DNA of 35,232 nt from Oligoflexaceae bacterium (GCA_947454545.1 CANGNB010000004.1:1-35232), one strand, 5' to 3'; numbered from the stretch's first letter, positions 19,534 through 28,797 are shown. Notes: generated by a model not told the origin, from the letters alone. Translations and numbers: made by a program.

Positions 19534-21039
19534 TCAGATGCCAAGCCCATGTTCAAAGGTGCCGAGTCCCCGCTGGATCAAACGTTTTTGTAGGCTTTCG
19601 CTGAGAGGATCTTGTTCAAGATGCACATGCCAGCCAAGTTCCCACAGACTTTCTATGATCTTGAGGGAGGCATCCGCAGTATTGTTCTGCAAAAAATTCC
19701 GAGGAATTTGCAGGATGCGTTCGCCTTCGATCTCCGAAGGCTCGACAAAGTGATCGACAAGCCTCAGGCTGCCGACAGCAGAAGAACGATGGTTTTGGCC
19801 GTCAATATCCTTGATGATCCCTGCAGCGACTGTTCGAAAGCTCCGAGGATCGATCAAGATGAAAGCTCCCGCGTACTTATCGTCAGCAAAGGTATCAATG
19901 GCCAGGAGTCGAGAGCTCTCAATTTTGACCCGAGCGACATCATTGACCTGCAGCTGTGTGGAGGGCACCGGAGCCAGTTGCTCTAAATCAAAGCGATAGG
20001 CGATCTGAACTATTTGGGCTCGGGTCGTTTGCGAGCCAAGGCGCAAGAGATAGCGTTCGTCGAGGCGCTGAGCTTCCTCGTCGAACCATACGAGCTCAGC
20101 GTTAAATGCCTGAGCTGTCTTGGGCTGCTGTCCCTCAGCTAAGATGAGGCTGCCGCGTTCCAGATCACGTTCATCGTCCAAACTCACCGCGATGGCATCT
20201 CCAGCTTGAGCCTGGTTTGCGTTTTGGCCGTGGACCCAGAGCGAACGAATGTGGCTTTTCTGCTGCGACGGCCAAAGCGTGACCTCATCGCCAAGCTTTA
20301 GGGGGCCTGAACGCAGGGTTCCGCTTGCCAGACGCTGTCCCGATCGATCCCGCAGGATCAATTGCACGGGAAGATAAGGACTTTGTGTGGAGAGTGCCGT
20401 CGAAGGCAGGGTCTCCAAGAGCTCGAGCAGAGAGGGCCCCTTATACCAAGGGGTAGCCGAACTTTTAGAACTCACATTGTCCCCGAGCAGAGCACTGAGC
20501 GGCAGACTGTGGAGAGACTGGGCCCCATGAACCCATGCCAGGCGCCGAAAGTCGCGATCTATGGCTTCAATCCGTTCTTGATCGTAGTCGATTGCATCGA
20601 TTTTATTGATGGCCAAGATCACATGTGGGACGCCTAGCTGAGCGATCAGATAGGAGTGGCGCCGTGTTTGTTCGATGACACCCTGGCGAGCATCGACTAG
20701 GATGATGGCGACATCGGCGCGTGAGGCGGCCGTTACCATGTTGCGCGTATACTGGACATGACCTGGGGCATCAGCAAGGATAAATTTACGCTTTGTACTC
20801 GCAAAGTATTTATAAGCGACATCGATGGTGATACCTTGCTCGCGCTCGGATTTGAGGCCGTCGGTGAGCAGGGATAGATCGGGTTGCCCCTGGATCAGGC
20901 GAGCCTTTTGCAAGGCTTCCCACTGATCATCGAGGACAGCCCGACTCTCATAGAGGAGGCGACCTATTAAAGTCGACTTGCCATCATCGACGCTACCAGC
21001 CGTGGTGATGCGGAGGACCTGTTGGGTTAAGGAGCTCAT
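19534..21039 (-). CDS. cysN: sulfate adenylyltransferase subunit 1 (GTPase)
   Basis: GSVDDGKSTLIGRLLY, DAPGHVQYTRNM, NKID. Confidence 0.96.
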   Translation of the reverse strand: MSSLTQQVLRITTAGSVDDGKSTLIGRLLYESRAVLDDQWEALQKARLIQGQPDLSLLTDGLKSEREQGITIDVAYKYFASTKRKFILADAPGHVQYTRNMVTAASRADVAIILVDARQGVIEQTRRHSYLIAQLGVPHVILAINKIDAIDYDQERIEAIDRDFRRLAWVHGAQSLHSLPLSALLGDNVSSKSSATPWYKGPSLLELLETLPSTALSTQSPYLPVQLILRDRSGQRLASGTLRSGPLKLGDEVTLWPSQQKSHIRSLWVHGQNANQAQAGDAIAVSLDDERDLERGSLILAEGQQPKTAQAFNAELVWFDEEAQRLDERYLLRLGSQTTRAQIVQIAYRFDLEQLAPVPSTQLQVNDVARVKIESSRLLAIDTFADDKYAGAFILIDPRSFRTVAAGIIKDIDGQNHRSSAVGSLRLVDHFVEPSEIEGERILQIPRNFLQNNTADASLKIIESLWELGWHVHLEQDPLSESLQKRLIQRGLGTFEHGLGI

Positions 21040-21950
21040 CAGAAGTAACCCTCTCTTTTCTTGAGTTCCATGGAAGCATCTTGATCGTGATCAATGGCTC
21101 GAGTTGCACGTTCTGAGCTGCGAATTGTGAACAGCTCTTCAATGATGGCATCGATGTCCTGAGCCTGCGAACGCATCGCGCCTGTGCAGGGGCTGCAGCC
21201 TAGAGTGCGAAAGCGACTCCAGACTTTCTTCGCATCAGGATCCTGTCGGCGCGGATCGTCCTCGTCGAGAGGGATGAGATTTTTGCCTTTATCGAGGACC
21301 CAGCGTTCTGCTGCATAGTAGAGTGGAACGATAGGAATAGCCTCGCGGCGGATATAGTGCCAGATATCATACTCGGTCCAATTAGAGAGCGGAAAGACTC
21401 GCATGTTTTCACCGGGATGCACTTTGCTGTTGTAGAGAGTCCAGAGCTCTGGCCTTTGATTTTTCGGATCCCATTGGCCATGCTGATCACGAAAGGAAAA
21501 AATACGCTCTTTAGCACGTGAGCGCTCCTCGTCGCGTCGAGCTCCTCCTAAGGCTGCGTCGACCTGATAGAGCCGCAGGACCTGGAGCAAGCTTTCGGTT
21601 TTGAGCAGGGCACAGCAAGCGCTGGTGCCGAGAGCAAAGGGATTTGTCCCTTTGGCGATAGCCGGCTCGTTGCGATGGACGATGAGCTCGAGCCCGAGAT
21701 CGCGAGCCACCTGATCCCTAAAGCTATACATCTCCTTGAACTTAAAGCCGGTATCTACATGGATAAGAGGGAAGGGTATTTTTCCCGGTAAAAACGCTTT
21801 TTTTGCGAGATGCAGCAGCACCGATGAGTCTTTGCCGACCGAATAGAGGATAGCAGGACGCTCAAAGCTGGCAGCAACTTCACGCAGGATTTCGATACTC
21901 TCGGCCTCCAATTCGTGCAAGTAACGCTCGTCATGGGGATGGATAGGCAT
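21039..21950 (-). CDS. cysD: sulfate adenylyltransferase subunit 2
   Basis: [52 protein letters not shown]. Confidence 0.96.
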   Translation of the reverse strand: MPIHPHDERYLHELEAESIEILREVAASFERPAILYSVGKDSSVLLHLAKKAFLPGKIPFPLIHVDTGFKFKEMYSFRDQVARDLGLELIVHRNEPAIAKGTNPFALGTSACCALLKTESLLQVLRLYQVDAALGGARRDEERSRAKERIFSFRDQHGQWDPKNQRPELWTLYNSKVHPGENMRVFPLSNWTEYDIWHYIRREAIPIVPLYYAAERWVLDKGKNLIPLDEDDPRRQDPDAKKVWSRFRTLGCSPCTGAMRSQAQDIDAIIEELFTIRSSERATRAIDHDQDASMELKKREGYF

Positions 21951-22689
21951 GGGTCGTCTCCTTTCGGGCATGAGTGTGAAGGCCGCACTCTTTGTGTTGA
22001 TCTCGTTCCCACCACCAGCGTCCTGCGCGCACATCTTCGCCTGCTTCTATAGCGCGTGTGCAAGGCGCGCAGCCTATGCTGGGATAGCCTCGATCATGGA
22101 GGGGGTTGTAAGGAAGCTGATGCGTATGCACATAGTCCCAAATCTGTTCGAGGCTCCAGTGAGCAAGTGGATTGAGCTTCCAACGTCCACTGCTCTCTTT
22201 TTCCGCGAGCTCTAGTGTGGAGCGAGCCTGTGATTGCTCGCGGCGTAGACCGGTCAACCAAGCTCCATGAGGACTCAGGGCACGGGTCAGGGGTTCGATC
22301 TTGCGAATCTCACAGCAGTGCTTGCGAAGTTCAAGGCTCTGGTAAAAAGCATTGGGCCCCTCCCTACTGACAAAGTCCTCAAGGGCTGCTGCATCAGGTG
22401 AAACCATGCGAAAGGCTATAGAAAATCGCAGGCGCCAGAGCTCAATGAGATCGTAGGTCTCTGCAGGCAAGCGCCCTGTATCAAGGACAAAGCTCTGGAT
22501 GCGATCCTTATAAGGCAAGGCCATATGCTGGAGCACTAGATCTTCAAGACCAAAGCTATTGGCCAAAGCTAAGGATCCAGGAAATAGCGTGACGGCACGA
22601 GCGACGATGTCCTCAGCACGAGGCGCCAGAGCTCCTTGGGCCAGCTGCTCGAGCCACCGAAGAGCGTCGAAGGAAAGGTCTTCGCTCAT
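21931..22689 (-). CDS. cysH: phosphoadenylyl/adenylyl-sulfate reductase, APS-reductase type (4Fe-4S)
   Basis: KHCCEIRK...CAPCTR and C-terminal KECGLH. Confidence 0.93.
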   Translation of the reverse strand: MSEDLSFDALRWLEQLAQGALAPRAEDIVARAVTLFPGSLALANSFGLEDLVLQHMALPYKDRIQSFVLDTGRLPAETYDLIELWRLRFSIAFRMVSPDAAALEDFVSREGPNAFYQSLELRKHCCEIRKIEPLTRALSPHGAWLTGLRREQSQARSTLELAEKESSGRWKLNPLAHWSLEQIWDYVHTHQLPYNPLHDRGYPSIGCAPCTRAIEAGEDVRAGRWWWERDQHKECGLHTHARKETTHAYPSP

Positions 22690-24347
22690 AGAGCTGCTCC
22701 TAAACGTTCCAAACCATAGCGCAAGGCAAAGTCACCCAGGCGCTCCTCATTGGGGCTTTCTTGGACCCAAAGAGCTGTAAGTTTTTCAAAGAGTTCCGAG
22801 AGCTGATCGATCTTGACCTTATCTTTGATTTTTTGAGCGAGGCGGCGGCCTTCGGCATCGCCTCCGATGTAAAGGGCATAATGCCCAGGGAGTTGCCCAA
22901 CTAAGCCGATTTCGGCGCTATAGGGTCGCGCACAACCATTAGGGCAGCCCGTGATGCGAATCACCGGAGCGCGTTCATTCGCCTGATGACGATCGAGGCT
23001 TTCCTGAAACCAGCCAAAAATCTGCGGGCCAGCGCGCTCAGCTTCAGCGAGGGCCTTGGTACAGGTGGGCAGGGCCACACAGGTGAGAGCCCTATCGTAG
23101 AGCTTTTGGGGACTGTGTGGGCTGAGTCCTCGAGCATCCAAAAGGCTTTCGATCGCTTTTTGATCCTCAGGCCGAATCCCAAGCAAAATCAGATCCTGAT
23201 CGGCGGTGACCTGGACTGAGAGCTGGTAAGTTGCAATCAGATCGCGCAGTGTGCTTTTGAGGGGGCGCTTTTCGGTGTCGATGAGGCGTCCAGAAAGGGT
23301 ATGAAAGCCGAGCGAAAGACTGCCATTGCGATGCTGGGACCAACCGAGATAGGAAGGCGTCTTCCATTCGGGGAGCGGTCGTTGCTCAAAGCGGATGCCC
23401 GCTCGCTCTTCGACTTCGCCCTGAAACCAAGCAACCCCCTTTTTGTCGAGCAGATACTTGAGTCGCGCAAATGTACGATTTTCTCGATTTCCGTAGTCTC
23501 TCTGGGTCGTCACAACCGCTTCGGTCACGGCGATCAGGGATGCCGCAGGAATCCAACCCAGAGCGTCGGCCAAGCGCGGGTGAGTCTCGGCATCGCTGTG
23601 CGACATGCCCATACCCCCACCGACAAAGACGAAGTAGCCCTCAAGCTGATCGTTGGCATCGAAGCTTGCAGCTAAAGAAAGATCTTGCGTGTAAAGATCG
23701 ATCGAGTTGTCGCCGACGGCTGTGATACCAATCTTGAATTTGCGAGGAAGATAGGCCTGCCCGTAGATGCGATCGATTTTCTCTTCGACAACAGGTTCTC
23801 CATCCAAAAAGATTTCAAAGTAGGCATTCGTATCAGCTTCAAAATGCTTGGAAATGAGATCCGCAGGGGCATCAAGTTGAGCAAGGCGCGGATCGCCCCA
23901 AGGATTCACAGCCTGTGCCACATTGCGAACGACATCACCGCAAGCTCCAACGGTGGAACTCAGCGCCGTATGGATATCTTGAATAGCGGCTTTAAGATTG
24001 CTTTTAAGCACCCCATGAAGCTGGACGCTTTGTCGGGTGGTGAGACGCAGGCCGCTGCTCGCATAGCGATCGGCTATCGTGTCCCAGGCTAGCCATTGTG
24101 CGGCCGTCAGGCGACCGCCGGGAATACGCCCACGCACCATGAGAGTAAAGGGTTTGGGGCCCTCGGGATCACCAGGCTTTCTGCGATCGCGATCCTTTTG
24201 CTGGTAGGCTCCCCAAAATTTGAGCAGGTGCTCACCATTGATGCTGAACTTGGGGGAGTCGCTCTGCAGTTCTTCGGCGAGCGTGCCGCGGAGGCCATGG
24301 GATTCTTCTTTCAAGAGTTCGATTTTAGTTTTTTCGGTAAGGCTCAT
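22686..24347 (-). CDS. cysI: nitrite/sulfite reductase haemoprotein
   Basis: LTTRQSVQLHGV, GACGDVVRNV, CVALPTCTKALAEAER, ITGCPNGCARPYSAEIGLVG. Confidence 0.93.
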   Translation of the reverse strand: MSLTEKTKIELLKEESHGLRGTLAEELQSDSPKFSINGEHLLKFWGAYQQKDRDRRKPGDPEGPKPFTLMVRGRIPGGRLTAAQWLAWDTIADRYASSGLRLTTRQSVQLHGVLKSNLKAAIQDIHTALSSTVGACGDVVRNVAQAVNPWGDPRLAQLDAPADLISKHFEADTNAYFEIFLDGEPVVEEKIDRIYGQAYLPRKFKIGITAVGDNSIDLYTQDLSLAASFDANDQLEGYFVFVGGGMGMSHSDAETHPRLADALGWIPAASLIAVTEAVVTTQRDYGNRENRTFARLKYLLDKKGVAWFQGEVEERAGIRFEQRPLPEWKTPSYLGWSQHRNGSLSLGFHTLSGRLIDTEKRPLKSTLRDLIATYQLSVQVTADQDLILLGIRPEDQKAIESLLDARGLSPHSPQKLYDRALTCVALPTCTKALAEAERAGPQIFGWFQESLDRHQANERAPVIRITGCPNGCARPYSAEIGLVGQLPGHYALYIGGDAEGRRLAQKIKDKVKIDQLSELFEKLTALWVQESPNEERLGDFALRYGLERLGAAL

Positions 24348-24949
24348 GTGAGTTCTCCTTTTGGGCGATGAGGTGCACCTTGTTCTATCCAGTGTGTCAG
24401 CTGCTCTCGTAGAGCCTGCATGCGCTGGACCGTATCGGGGATGTGGGTCCGCACAGAACTGCGCAAGCGAACGAGCTGATCAAATTCGGGGGTGATATCC
24501 TGCGGCAAAAACTCTTCGAGCCAGAGTCGAATCGCACGTGCGACTCCAGGGAAAAGACCTTGCGTTGAGATCGCTAGCTGCAAAGGACCGCGATGAAGTT
24601 GAGCGGCAAAGTAAAAATCAGAGGCCTTGGGTTCATCGACGGCATTGATGATGATCCTGGCAGCGCGTGCGGCATCGGCTACGGCCGCATGCGCAAGCGG
24701 CTCATTGACGGCTGAAATTATCAAAAAGACGCCTTCGAGATCAGAGGGCTCCCAAGCTCTTTGTTCCCAACTCGCTCCATAGGATTCTATAAGGCGCAGA
24801 GTATCCGGGTGAAAGTGCTTGGCAATGACGCGAAGCGTGGCGCCCGTCTCAACGAGTTTTTCCAGTTTTTCCAGAGCGACCAGTCCGCCGCCAATGACAA
24901 GGACGGGCTTTTGTTTCAAATCAAAGAAAACGGGTAAGAGTGAACTCAT
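24344..24949 (-). CDS. cysG: precorrin-2 dehydrogenase/sirohydrochlorin ferrochelatase domain protein
   Basis: LLPVFFDLKQKPVLVIGGGLVALEKLEKLVETGATLRVIAK; N-terminal CysG/Met8p type only. Confidence 0.9.
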   Translation of the reverse strand: MSSLLPVFFDLKQKPVLVIGGGLVALEKLEKLVETGATLRVIAKHFHPDTLRLIESYGASWEQRAWEPSDLEGVFLIISAVNEPLAHAAVADAARAARIIINAVDEPKASDFYFAAQLHRGPLQLAISTQGLFPGVARAIRLWLEEFLPQDITPEFDQLVRLRSSVRTHIPDTVQRMQALREQLTHWIEQGAPHRPKGELT

Positions 24950-25706
24950 CAGTCTTGTCCTCCGCATGGGTTTGGTTAAGGGCTGTGCTCTCCATCAGGG
25001 AGACGTTGCTGCCGATATAGATGATGCCTGGGCCTTTGGTTTTCTTTTCAAAGCCTGTTTGCTGCCAAATCCCAAGCTGACTTTTGCTGAGGTGAGTACG
25101 CCCCTCCTCATCCGTCTCTAAGATGGCGATGGGACGCTGACGCTCAGCTCCAAAAGCACGGAGTCGGGCGATGATAGTGGGGAGCTTTTCTATGCCCATA
25201 AAGATGACAAGAGTACCTTGGTAATGAGCGAGTTCGTGCCAGTAGGCTGGGTCATCCGGTAGGTGGTGTCCCTGGATCGCTCGAAATTCGTTGCCATGAC
25301 CGCGAGCGGTGAGGGGAAGGGCCCATTCCGCTGCGATGCCATTCATGGCGCTGATGCCGGGAATAATCTGATAAGCAAGGCCTGCAGCTCGGAGAGCCGC
25401 GACTTCTTCGGCGCCCCGACCAAAGATAAAGGGGTCACCGCCTTTGAGACGAACCACACGTTTGCCCTGCTGACCATAGGCTACCAATAGATCATTGATC
25501 TCATGCTGCTTGAGAGCATGCTGGCCGCAGCGTTTGCCAACATAGACAGTCTTGGCTCGTTTTGGAAAGAGCTTGCGTACATCGCTCGCAAGCAGAGCAT
25601 CGTAGAGTATCACTTCAGCTTTTTGCAGAGCTTTGACGGCGCCTAAAGTCAGAAGATCGACTGAGCCGGGACCAGCTCCGACCAGACTCACAAAACCTTG
25701 CTTCAT
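24921..25706 (-). CDS. cobA: uroporphyrinogen-III C-methyltransferase (SUMT)
   Basis: SLVGAGPGSVDLLTLGAVKAL, VVRLKGGDPFIFGRGAEE, PGISA; SD AGAGGA before ATG 25706. Confidence 0.95.
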   Translation of the reverse strand: MKQGFVSLVGAGPGSVDLLTLGAVKALQKAEVILYDALLASDVRKLFPKRAKTVYVGKRCGQHALKQHEINDLLVAYGQQGKRVVRLKGGDPFIFGRGAEEVAALRAAGLAYQIIPGISAMNGIAAEWALPLTARGHGNEFRAIQGHHLPDDPAYWHELAHYQGTLVIFMGIEKLPTIIARLRAFGAERQRPIAILETDEEGRTHLSKSQLGIWQQTGFEKKTKGPGIIYIGSNVSLMESTALNQTHAEDKTDEFTLTRFL

Positions 25707-25728
25707 AAGTATCCTCTTAGGTGAGCGA

Positions 25729-25800
25729 GTTTTTTGGCCATTGCTTTCGATGCGCGCAAGGTTCCCAAGGCTCTCAGGGCGAAAGCAATGGCCAAAAAAC
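25729..25800 (-). promoter_or_regulatory. perfect 21-bp inverted repeat (30-nt loop) in the leader of the sulfur-assimilation operon
   Basis: GTTTTTTGGCCATTGCTTTCG (25729-25749) and CGAAAGCAATGGCCAAAAAAC (25780-25800) are exact reverse complements. Confidence 0.9.
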
Positions 25801-25930
25801 AACGCGAAGAATGATAGTGTGGCGAAACGAAAACCAAGCGCAAACGCAAGGAATCAAAACTTTCGCAAACTCATTAAATTTTTATAAAAACTAGGGATTT
25901 TTCGTTGCTAACAGATAGCCGGGGAGGCTT

Positions 25931-26041
25931 TTAACAACAACAAAGGCAGGGACAACAGAGGGCAGCGCGAGCAGACACGAGGACGCGAGATGAGTCAGGA
26001 TTTTGTAATCTTTGCGCATAGCGCTGGGGTGTGTTCTGCAT
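25931..26041 (-). CDS. 36-aa Cys-rich leader peptide MQNTPQRYAQRLQNPDSSRVLVSARAALCCPCLCCC
   Basis: SD AGGAGA (26049-26054) 7 nt upstream of ATG; six Cys codons in the last eight; located directly upstream of the sulfur-assimilation operon. Confidence 0.8.
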   Translation of the reverse strand: MQNTPQRYAQRLQNPDSSRVLVSARAALCCPCLCCC

Positions 26042-26081
26042 AAGCTTATCTCCTATGAGCCTTATGTGCTTCTCAAAATCT

Positions 26082-26109
26082 CTTATAAGACCCTGCATGT
26101 CAACAGCAA
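26082..26109 (-). promoter_or_regulatory. candidate sigma70-type promoter of the Cys leader/operon
   Basis: Minus strand TTGCTG - 16 nt - TATAAG, about 40 nt upstream of the leader ATG. Confidence 0.45.
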
Positions 26110-26229
26110 AGGCCACTCTTGCCAGTGACTTCGAGCGGAAGAGGGACCTTGAGGTAGGAATCGTGGCGGGAACGAGGCGGCAAAAGTTGGAGAGTCGAGA
26201 GACTAAGTTTTCAAATTTTAAGCAGAAAA

Positions 26230-26262
26230 AACAAAGCAAGGTCGATCCAAGACCGACCTTGC
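26230..26262 (-). terminator. intrinsic terminator-like hairpin
   Basis: GCAAGGTCG/CGACCTTGC perfect 9-bp stem followed on the minus strand by TTTGTTTTTT. Confidence 0.75.
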
Positions 26263-26480
26263 CTAAATTGAGTGTGCCCCTAAAGGCGTACGCGATCTTG
26301 GGGGAATGGAGGTTCAAAGTCAAGCTACTGATATCATTGGTAACTGGTCGGTGCGAGAGCGCTGCTCAAAGGTGTCTAGGGTAGCCATTCAGAGCGCAAA
26401 TGAGCCCGTTGGCGCTTGCATTGCTAGCAAAAGAGGCGTATGCGGAACTCTGGAATAGACACCTTTCTGGAGGATGTACG

Positions 26481-26987
26481 ATGCGTTTTTCATTGTCTTT
26501 AGTCTCTCTGAGCCTTTTATGGCTAGCAGCCTGTGGTCGACCTGAAGAGGCGCAGCTGAAGGCTGAGAATGCAGCCGTAGGCAGCGTGCAAGGTGTTGAT
26601 ACTGAGAAAGCACCCTGTAGCCTCAGCTATGAGCGTGGCGCTGATGGAACCTTGAGCGATTTGAAGGTCGAAGCGACGTTCGTCGTGGATTATAAAATTC
26701 CCATGCCAGGTTCGGGACTTTATGGTGTCTACCGTTGGCCAGGGAGTTTTACGCTTGCTAAGAATGCTCGTGAAGGTCTTAAACTTAAGCGCAGTTTCTT
26801 AGGTGATGCGGATGTGATCACTGGTAAAGGCGAGCCCTTGTTTTGGAGTGCAGGAATGCACGACCATAAATTTGTGGTCAAACCTTCGTTAGCTAACCCT
26901 CAGACTCTGAGCTACGAAGCTAAAGAAAAAGTTGGAGGCGTCTTGACCACGGTTGAGCTCTCTCTCAATTGCCAGTTTGCCCGCTAA
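26481..26987 (+). CDS. hypothetical lipoprotein
   Basis: SD GGAGG before ATG 26481; lipobox LWLAAC. Confidence 0.8.
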   Translation: MRFSLSLVSLSLLWLAACGRPEEAQLKAENAAVGSVQGVDTEKAPCSLSYERGADGTLSDLKVEATFVVDYKIPMPGSGLYGVYRWPGSFTLAKNAREGLKLKRSFLGDADVITGKGEPLFWSAGMHDHKFVVKPSLANPQTLSYEAKEKVGGVLTTVELSLNCQFAR

Positions 26988-27011
26988 ATTTTTTGCCAAG
27001 ACCTAAAAAGC

Positions 27012-27050
27012 AAAAGGAGCCTTGAACAATCAGGGCTCCTTTTCTTTATT
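27012..27050 (+). terminator. intrinsic terminator of the 26481 gene
   Basis: AAAAGGAGCC/GGCTCCTTTT stem followed by a T-rich tract. Confidence 0.9.
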
Positions 27051-27073
27051 TCTGTGCGCAAGGCGACAGAATC

Positions 27074-27253
27074 TTATTCTTTCGAAGATTTAGCTTCAGG
27101 CAAGCTTTGCTCGCGCTCGCCTTCAGCGATGCCTTTTTTGAAGTTGCGAATGCTTTCTCCCAAGGCGCTACCCAATTTAGGCAGTTTTTGCGTCCCGAAG
27201 AGCAGAACGACGACAGATCCGATGACGAGAAGTTCTGGTGTTCCGATAGGCAT
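27074..27253 (-). CDS. tatA: Sec-independent translocase TatA/E family protein (59 aa)
   Basis: Own translation: MPIGTPELLVIGSVVVLLFGTQKLPKLGSALGESIRNFKKGIAEGEREQSLPEAKSSKE; classic FG-x-KLP-x-LG hinge; below the ORF-track size cutoff. Confidence 0.93.
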   Translation of the reverse strand: MPIGTPELLVIGSVVVLLFGTQKLPKLGSALGESIRNFKKGIAEGEREQSLPEAKSSKE

Positions 27254-27598
27254 GCTCGATTCCCCTCTAGAATGGTCTTTTGGGTCTCAGAAGGTCCCCT
27301 AAATGAGGACATGGGTGCACTCACTTCCGCCCAAGATTTACAATCCTATCGGCTTTTTGCAACTGAAACTCAAATAAAAAAGAGTTAATAGCGCCAGTAA
27401 ACTCGGGCGCCTGCGTCCCTGCGTAAAGTCCTTGGGCAAAGGCGTCAGCCTTTTGAGCGGCAGAATCTCGGTAAGAATCGAGGGAACTGCCGGCATTGAT
27501 TGACCCTCCCGCTCGGCTTGGGTATCTTCGAGGAATGCCATCGAGATGTCTTCCTTGCACGGTGAGGCCTTGCCAAAAAAGTGTGGAGCGGGGAGTTT

Positions 27599-28531
27599 AT
27601 GGAGAGTTTTAGGGCTACCCAGGAGTGCCTGCAGGCCATCTTTCGTGCCATGATGTCCCCTTGGAGCGAAGGTTTCGGTCTCAGCTCAGCGTTCTGTCCC
27701 TTGTATAGTATCACTGCGCTGCTCTTGGTCCTGCTTTGGCTAAGGCTGAAGGATCCACGAGGCGTTCGCGCTGGCCTTGCTTTCATCAGTCTGAAGGCCT
27801 GGCAGGCAAGGCGCTCTGTGCTCACGGATGGTCTTTGGTCTTTGGGTTATTTCGGGGGCTTAAGGGTTCCTGTTGCTGCTCTTCATGTCTTTTGTTTTGA
27901 ACGAAGCTATCAGGCGCTTTTAGCTTGGGGGGACCATTGGGAGCCCTTTGGGGATGGCTGGGAACTGCCCGACCTCTTGGAGGGCTTCTTGGCGACAGCG
28001 ATCACGATGCTGGCCTTCGATCTTGCCGCCTACCTGATCCATCGCGCGATGCATCGCTGGCAGTGGCTCTGGACTATCCATAGAGTTCATCATAGCGTCA
28101 CCTTTCTCACCCCCCTCAGCAATTTTCGTCAGCATCCTTTGGAGCCCCTCCTTTTGAGCGCGGCTCGTGGTCTTGCCGCGGGAGCCGCCTTAGGGGGATT
28201 GCATTTGCTCTTGCCCCGAGCGACTCCGGTTTGGATGTTTGGGGGCTTGGGTGTGGGATTTTTTCTCTATATGCTGACGGTTCATCTGCATCATGCGCCT
28301 GTGGCGGTGCACTACCCACGTTGGGTGCGAGCTTGGTTTGTCAGTCCACATCAACATCATATCCATCACAGTGCCGATCCTCGGCATTTCGATAAGAATT
28401 TCGGGGTGATTTTTGCGTTTTGGGATCGCTGGGGTGGGACGGCTTGCGATGAAGAGCTCGCAGGCCGCGAGCTCACCTGGGGGCTAGGAGCTTACCAAGA
28501 ACCGGCGCCGCCTGAGCTTTGCTTACCGTGA
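27599..28531 (+). CDS. sterol desaturase/fatty acid hydroxylase family protein
   Basis: Histidine clusters HRAMH, HRVHH, HQHHIHH with NFGVIFAFWDRWGGT. Confidence 0.9.
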   Translation: MESFRATQECLQAIFRAMMSPWSEGFGLSSAFCPLYSITALLLVLLWLRLKDPRGVRAGLAFISLKAWQARRSVLTDGLWSLGYFGGLRVPVAALHVFCFERSYQALLAWGDHWEPFGDGWELPDLLEGFLATAITMLAFDLAAYLIHRAMHRWQWLWTIHRVHHSVTFLTPLSNFRQHPLEPLLLSAARGLAAGAALGGLHLLLPRATPVWMFGGLGVGFFLYMLTVHLHHAPVAVHYPRWVRAWFVSPHQHHIHHSADPRHFDKNFGVIFAFWDRWGGTACDEELAGRELTWGLGAYQEPAPPELCLP

Positions 28532-28710
28532 CCTTTTTTCTCCCAAATGCCGCCTTTGCTTTCGCAGTCAGCTTGTTTGGCTTTTGCGTTTTTGCCTTTG
28601 ACTTTTACTTCTGAACCACTTTGGTTGCAAACCCAATGATCTTTCGCTGAGGCTACCACGGATCCGAAGTTGAGGGAGGCAAGGAATACAAGTGCAGAGA
28701 AGAGCTTCAT
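28492..28710 (-). CDS. small secreted hypothetical protein
   Basis: Signal peptide MKLFSALVFLASLNFGSVVASA; DUF333-like layout not established. Confidence 0.65.
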   Translation of the reverse strand: MKLFSALVFLASLNFGSVVASAKDHWVCNQSGSEVKVKGKNAKAKQADCESKGGIWEKKGHGKQSSGGAGSW

Positions 28711-28769
28711 AGCAAAATTCCTTTGGATTGAGGACATGGCATAAATATCTGCTTAGCCTATCAAAGAGA

Positions 28770-28797
28770 TGAGGGCCTCTTCAAGAAGAGACCCTCA
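28770..28797 (-). terminator. hairpin terminator after the CBS gene
   Basis: TGAGGGcCTCTT CAAG AAGAGaCCCTCA near-perfect stem. Confidence 0.6.

Noticed and set aside
25729-25800. Phase-variable invertible segment
   Set aside because: The 30-nt spacer is too short for a typical invertible promoter and no recombinase gene is nearby.
25931-26323. 130-aa minus-strand ORF as a real protein
   Set aside because: It spans a terminator hairpin and the promoter candidate; only its last 36 codons have an SD and functional logic.
27046-27324. 92-aa minus-strand ORF
   Set aside because: Overlaps tatA in another frame; TatA sequence is far more convincing.
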